DNA of 8,567 nucleotides from JBPOIS01 sp052034295. Its GTDB lineage: Bacteria; Pseudomonadota; Gammaproteobacteria; Pseudomonadales; Moraxellaceae. The stretch spans positions 1-8,567 of the forward strand of contig JBPOIS010000148.1 in assembly GCA_052034295.1 (NCBI GenBank). Direction: 5' to 3'. Position numbers and translations under genes: made by a program. Under the pieces are notes generated by a model, which worked only from the letters and a program-made list of their open reading frames with translations, made no database searches and was not told the DNA's origin. Of this stretch, positions 6,126 through 8,567 are shown one piece after another (position 1 is the stretch's first letter; each line of letters starts with the position of its first letter).

Positions 6126-7421
6126 ATGAGCCAGATCACCGACATTCGCGCCCGCGAAATCCTTGACTCGCGCGGCAACCCCACCATCGAAGCGGATGTC
6201 ACGCTGGATTCTGGTGTGGTCGGTCGTGCCTGTGCCCCCAGCGGCGCCTCGACCGGTTCGCGTGAAGCGCTGGAGCTGCGCGACGGCGATCCGGCCCGCT
6301 ATCTGGGCAAGGGCGTGCGCAAGGCGGTGCAAAACGCCAACAGCGACATCCGCGACCTGCTGCTGGGCCATGACGCCCGCGATCAAGAGGGTCTGGATCG
6401 CAAGATGATTGCGCTGGATGCCACCGAAAACAAATCCAAACTGGGCGCCAATGCCATGCTGGCGGTGTCGCTGGCAGCCGCCCGTGCCGCGGCCACCGAG
6501 CTGCACCTGCCGCTGTACCAGCACATTGCCAACCTGCGCGGTCAGGACGTGCTGACCATGCCGGTGCCGATGATGAACATCCTCAACGGTGGTGCCCATG
6601 CTGACAACACCGTGGACATCCAGGAGTTCATGATTGAGCCGGTGGGCTTTGACAGCTTCAGCGAGAGCCTGCGCGCCGGGACCGAGATTTTTCACAGCCT
6701 GAAATCGGTGCTGAAAAAACAGGGCCTGAACACCGCCGTCGGTGATGAGGGTGGTTTTGCCCCCAACCTGCGCAGCAACGAAGAAGCCATCACCGTGATC
6801 CTGCAGGCGATTGAGCAGGCCGGTTACAAGGCCGGTGGCGATGGCCAGATCATGCTGGCGCTGGATTGCGCCGCCAGTGAATTCTACAAAAATGGCCAGT
6901 ACGTGCTGGAAGGCGAAGGCAACAAGGCGTTCAGCAGCCAGCAGTTTGCCGATTATCTGGCCGGTCTGGCCCGCCAGTACCCGATCATCTCGATCGAAGA
7001 TGGCCTGGACGAATCGGACTGGGACGGCTGGGCCTACCTGACCCAGATCGTGGGCGAAAAAGTCCAGCTGGTCGGCGACGACCTGTTTGTCACCAACCCG
7101 GCGATCCTGCAGCGTGGCATTGACCAGCAAGTGGCCAACGCGATCCTGATCAAATTCAACCAGATCGGCACCCTGACCGAGACCCTGGACGCCATTTATC
7201 TGGCCAAGAAAAACGGCTACGCCACGGTGATTTCACACCGTTCCGGCGAAACCGAAGACAGCACCATTGCCGATCTGGCGGTGGGCACTGCGGCAGGCCA
7301 GATCAAGACCGGCTCGCTGTGCCGCTCCGACCGCGTCGCCAAGTACAACCAACTGCTGCGCATCGAAGAGCAGGTGGACGCACTGTACCGGGGCCGTGCC
7401 GAGTTCCGGGGGCTGCGCTAA
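6126..7421 (+). CDS. eno: Enolase (phosphopyruvate hydratase)
   Basis: The 431-residue protein interconverts 2-phosphoglycerate and phosphoenolpyruvate in glycolysis and gluconeogenesis; in many proteobacteria it is also a degradosome component. The N-terminus MSQITDIRAREILDSRGNPT and the loop GASTGSREALELRDGD are standard. GGAHADNTVDIQEFMI carries the active-site His, and VGDEGGFAPN carries the proton-donor Glu208. The Mg ligands are Asp247 (LALDC), Glu291 (SIEDGL) and Asp318 (VGDDLFVTNP). The catalytic base is Lys343 (LIKFNQIGT), and HRSGETEDS and SDRVAKYNQLLRIE close the barrel. The start at 6126 fits the family and has GGAG (6116-6119) 6 bp upstream; a GTG at 6096 in the same frame would add ten unrelated residues. 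ftsB begins directly after the stop, so the two are translated from one message. Confidence 0.98.
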   Translation: MSQITDIRAREILDSRGNPTIEADVTLDSGVVGRACAPSGASTGSREALELRDGDPARYLGKGVRKAVQNANSDIRDLLLGHDARDQEGLDRKMIALDATENKSKLGANAMLAVSLAAARAAATELHLPLYQHIANLRGQDVLTMPVPMMNILNGGAHADNTVDIQEFMIEPVGFDSFSESLRAGTEIFHSLKSVLKKQGLNTAVGDEGGFAPNLRSNEEAITVILQAIEQAGYKAGGDGQIMLALDCAASEFYKNGQYVLEGEGNKAFSSQQFADYLAGLARQYPIISIEDGLDESDWDGWAYLTQIVGEKVQLVGDDLFVTNPAILQRGIDQQVANAILIKFNQIGTLTETLDAIYLAKKNGYATVISHRSGETEDSTIADLAVGTAAGQIKTGSLCRSDRVAKYNQLLRIEEQVDALYRGRAEFRGLR

Positions 7422-7805
7422 ATGCTGTCCACCCTGTCCGGACGGGTCCTGTTCGGGCTGGGGCTGGTCCTGGTGGCGTTTTTGCAGACCCAGTTGTGGT
7501 GGGGCGAAAATGGCCATGAGGACCGCATGCGGCTGCTGGGCGAAATTGCCCGGCAGCAGCAGGTCAATGAACAGCTCACCGAGCGCAACCGCGTGCTCAG
7601 TGCCGAGGTACACGACCTCAAAAACGGTCTGGAGGCCGTGGAAGAACACGCCCGGCTGGATCTGGGCCTGATCAAGCCCAATGAAACCTTCGTGCAGATG
7701 AGCACCCTGTCGGCCGGCCAGTCGGCCTCGACCCTCAACGCCCCGGCAGACGCCAGTGCCGAGGATCAGCTGATCAACACCGACCTGCCCCCGGATGCCC
7801 TGTGA
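7422..7805 (+). CDS. ftsB: Cell division protein FtsB
   Basis: The 127-residue bitopic inner-membrane protein belongs to the divisome. In E. coli FtsB pairs with FtsL through its membrane segment and periplasmic coiled coil, and the FtsQLB complex activates septal wall synthesis. One membrane helix spans about residues 9-25, followed by the signature QLWWGENG (24-31). A heptad-like coiled coil covers about 33-73 (rich in E, Q, L, R), then the conserved EEHARLDLGLIKPNETFVQ, the FtsQ-contacting region in E. coli. A weakly conserved Ser/Ala-rich tail ending in acidic NTDLPPDAL makes it longer than the 103-residue E. coli protein. The ATG abuts the eno stop (TAA at 7419-7421) with no clear Shine-Dalgarno sequence, which suggests translational coupling to eno. 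It overlaps ispD by 4 bp. Confidence 0.93.
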   Translation: MLSTLSGRVLFGLGLVLVAFLQTQLWWGENGHEDRMRLLGEIARQQQVNEQLTERNRVLSAEVHDLKNGLEAVEEHARLDLGLIKPNETFVQMSTLSAGQSASTLNAPADASAEDQLINTDLPPDAL

Positions 7806-8500
7806 GCGCCGCCCCACGCCACTGGGCCGTGCTGCCTGCTGCGGGTAGCGGATCGCGCTTTGGGGGCGACACCCCCAAGCAATACCTGAGGCTTGGGACC
7901 CAGCTGGTCATCCAGCACAGCATCAACCGCCTGTGCCGTCAGGTACCGCTGGCGGCCTGTGTGGTGTCGCTGTCGATCGGCGACAATGTGGCCCACACCC
8001 TGGCGTATGAGCAGCCCGGCTGCCTGCGCTTTGTGACTGGCGGGGCAGAGCGGATGGATTCGGTGCTGGCCGGACTGGAGGCGCTCAGTGCCGAGGCTGC
8101 CCCTGATGACTGGGTGCTGGTGCATGATGTGGCGCGTCCCTGCATCCACCCTGACAGCCTGAACAAACTCCTGACCCAGCTACAGAACGACCCGGTTGGG
8201 GGGCTGCTGGCCGTGCCGGTGCGCGACACGCTGAAACGTGGCCATGCAGGCCGGGTTGAAGTGACCGTGCCGCGTGAGCACCTGTGGCAGTGTCAAACCC
8301 CGCAGATGTTCCGCTTTGGTCTGTTGCTTCAGGCCTTGCGCCAGGCCAAAGCCGAGGGTGCACGGGTGACGGACGAAGCCGCCGCAATGGAACGCCTGGG
8401 GCACAGCATCCGCCTGATTGAAGGGCGCAGCGACAACATCAAAATCACCTATCCCGACGATCTGGCGCTGGCGCTGGCCATCCTGCACGGGCAGGCTTAA
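7802..8500 (+). CDS. ispD: 2-C-methyl-D-erythritol 4-phosphate cytidylyltransferase
   Basis: The 232-residue cytosolic enzyme couples CTP to methylerythritol 4-phosphate, giving CDP-methylerythritol in the MEP route to isoprenoids. The nucleotide loop LPAAGSGSRFGGDTPKQYL contains Arg19 and Lys26, the CTP-phosphate ligands. VHDVARPC (107-114) carries the Mg-binding Asp109. RDTLKR has Arg141, the MEP-binding position, and QTPQMFRFGLL, VTDEAAAMERLG and DNIKITYPDDL (Lys214) complete the fold. The proposed start is a GTG whose last two bases and the following A form the ftsB stop (GTGA, 4-bp overlap). The next methionine is at residue 84, past the CTP loop, so the alternative start is not viable. 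CTP from PyrG, the first gene of the cluster, is its substrate. No terminator is visible in the 67 bp that follow. Confidence 0.97.
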   Translation: MSAAPRHWAVLPAAGSGSRFGGDTPKQYLRLGTQLVIQHSINRLCRQVPLAACVVSLSIGDNVAHTLAYEQPGCLRFVTGGAERMDSVLAGLEALSAEAAPDDWVLVHDVARPCIHPDSLNKLLTQLQNDPVGGLLAVPVRDTLKRGHAGRVEVTVPREHLWQCQTPQMFRFGLLLQALRQAKAEGARVTDEAAAMERLGHSIRLIEGRSDNIKITYPDDLALALAILHGQA

Positions 8501-8567
8501 TCCGCCTGGCTTTTCACCATCTTTACCCCTGAAATCCGATCACCACCGGAGAAAGGGGATCGCCGAA
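8501..8567. other. 67-bp region after ispD, next gene not resolved
   Basis: No T-run hairpin follows ispD and there is no ATG on the + strand here. Near the right edge, GGAG and AAGGGG (8548-8557) resemble a ribosome binding site for a + strand gene starting just outside the window. Alternatively, one reverse-strand frame is open from the edge to a stop at 8497-8499. It would encode the last 22 or so residues of a convergent gene ending in GVKMVKSQAD and overlapping the ispD stop. Third-position composition does not strongly support it. I cannot choose between the two. Confidence 0.3.

Noticed and set aside
1..8567. Search for CRISPR arrays, tRNA or rRNA genes, insertion sequences, attachment sites or a novel accessory system
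   Set aside because: No spaced repeat array, transposase, terminal inverted repeats, integrase or RNA gene pattern was seen; every long coding frame is a recognisable housekeeping or envelope gene.

Overview
The window is chromosomal DNA of a Gram-negative gammaproteobacterium. The evidence is a large-type PurL C-terminus, LPS biosynthesis (kdsA), an outer-membrane porin, and the gene order pyrG-kdsA-eno-ftsB-ispD. From general knowledge that order occurs in Pseudomonadales such as Pseudomonas and Acinetobacter. The coding DNA is GC-rich with GC-rich third positions. I cannot name a genus; an environmental Moraxellaceae- or Pseudomonas-like lineage is a guess. All supported genes lie on the + strand.

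Layout, left to right. (1) The 3' part of purL (glutaminase domain of FGAM synthase), closed by a clear rho-independent terminator. (2) A free-standing FMN-dependent nitronate monooxygenase-like gene with a strong ribosome binding site. (3) A 310-bp AT-richer gap that probably holds the porin promoter and contains inverted repeats. (4) A general porin gene with signal peptide and C-terminal Phe, closed by a second clear terminator. (5) A credible sigma70-type promoter followed by the tightly packed cluster pyrG, kdsA, eno, ftsB, ispD. Spacings in that cluster are 19 bp, 83 bp, 0 bp and a 4-bp overlap. (6) A 67-bp tail in which the next gene is not resolved.

The cluster joins CTP supply (PyrG), Kdo-8-phosphate synthesis (KdsA), glycolysis and PEP supply (Eno), divisome assembly (FtsB) and MEP-pathway isoprenoid synthesis (IspD). 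There is a biochemical logic: enolase makes PEP, which KdsA consumes. CTP is used by IspD, and also by the enzyme that activates Kdo as CMP-Kdo.

I found no CRISPR array, tRNA, rRNA, insertion sequence or phage gene, and no sign of an undescribed defence or mobile system. This is an ordinary core-genome region. The items worth a second look are small: a 23-nt near-palindrome between kdsA and eno, a palindrome cluster upstream of the porin, a repeated T-tract motif upstream of the monooxygenase gene, and a 9-bp tandem duplication across the kdsA stop codon.
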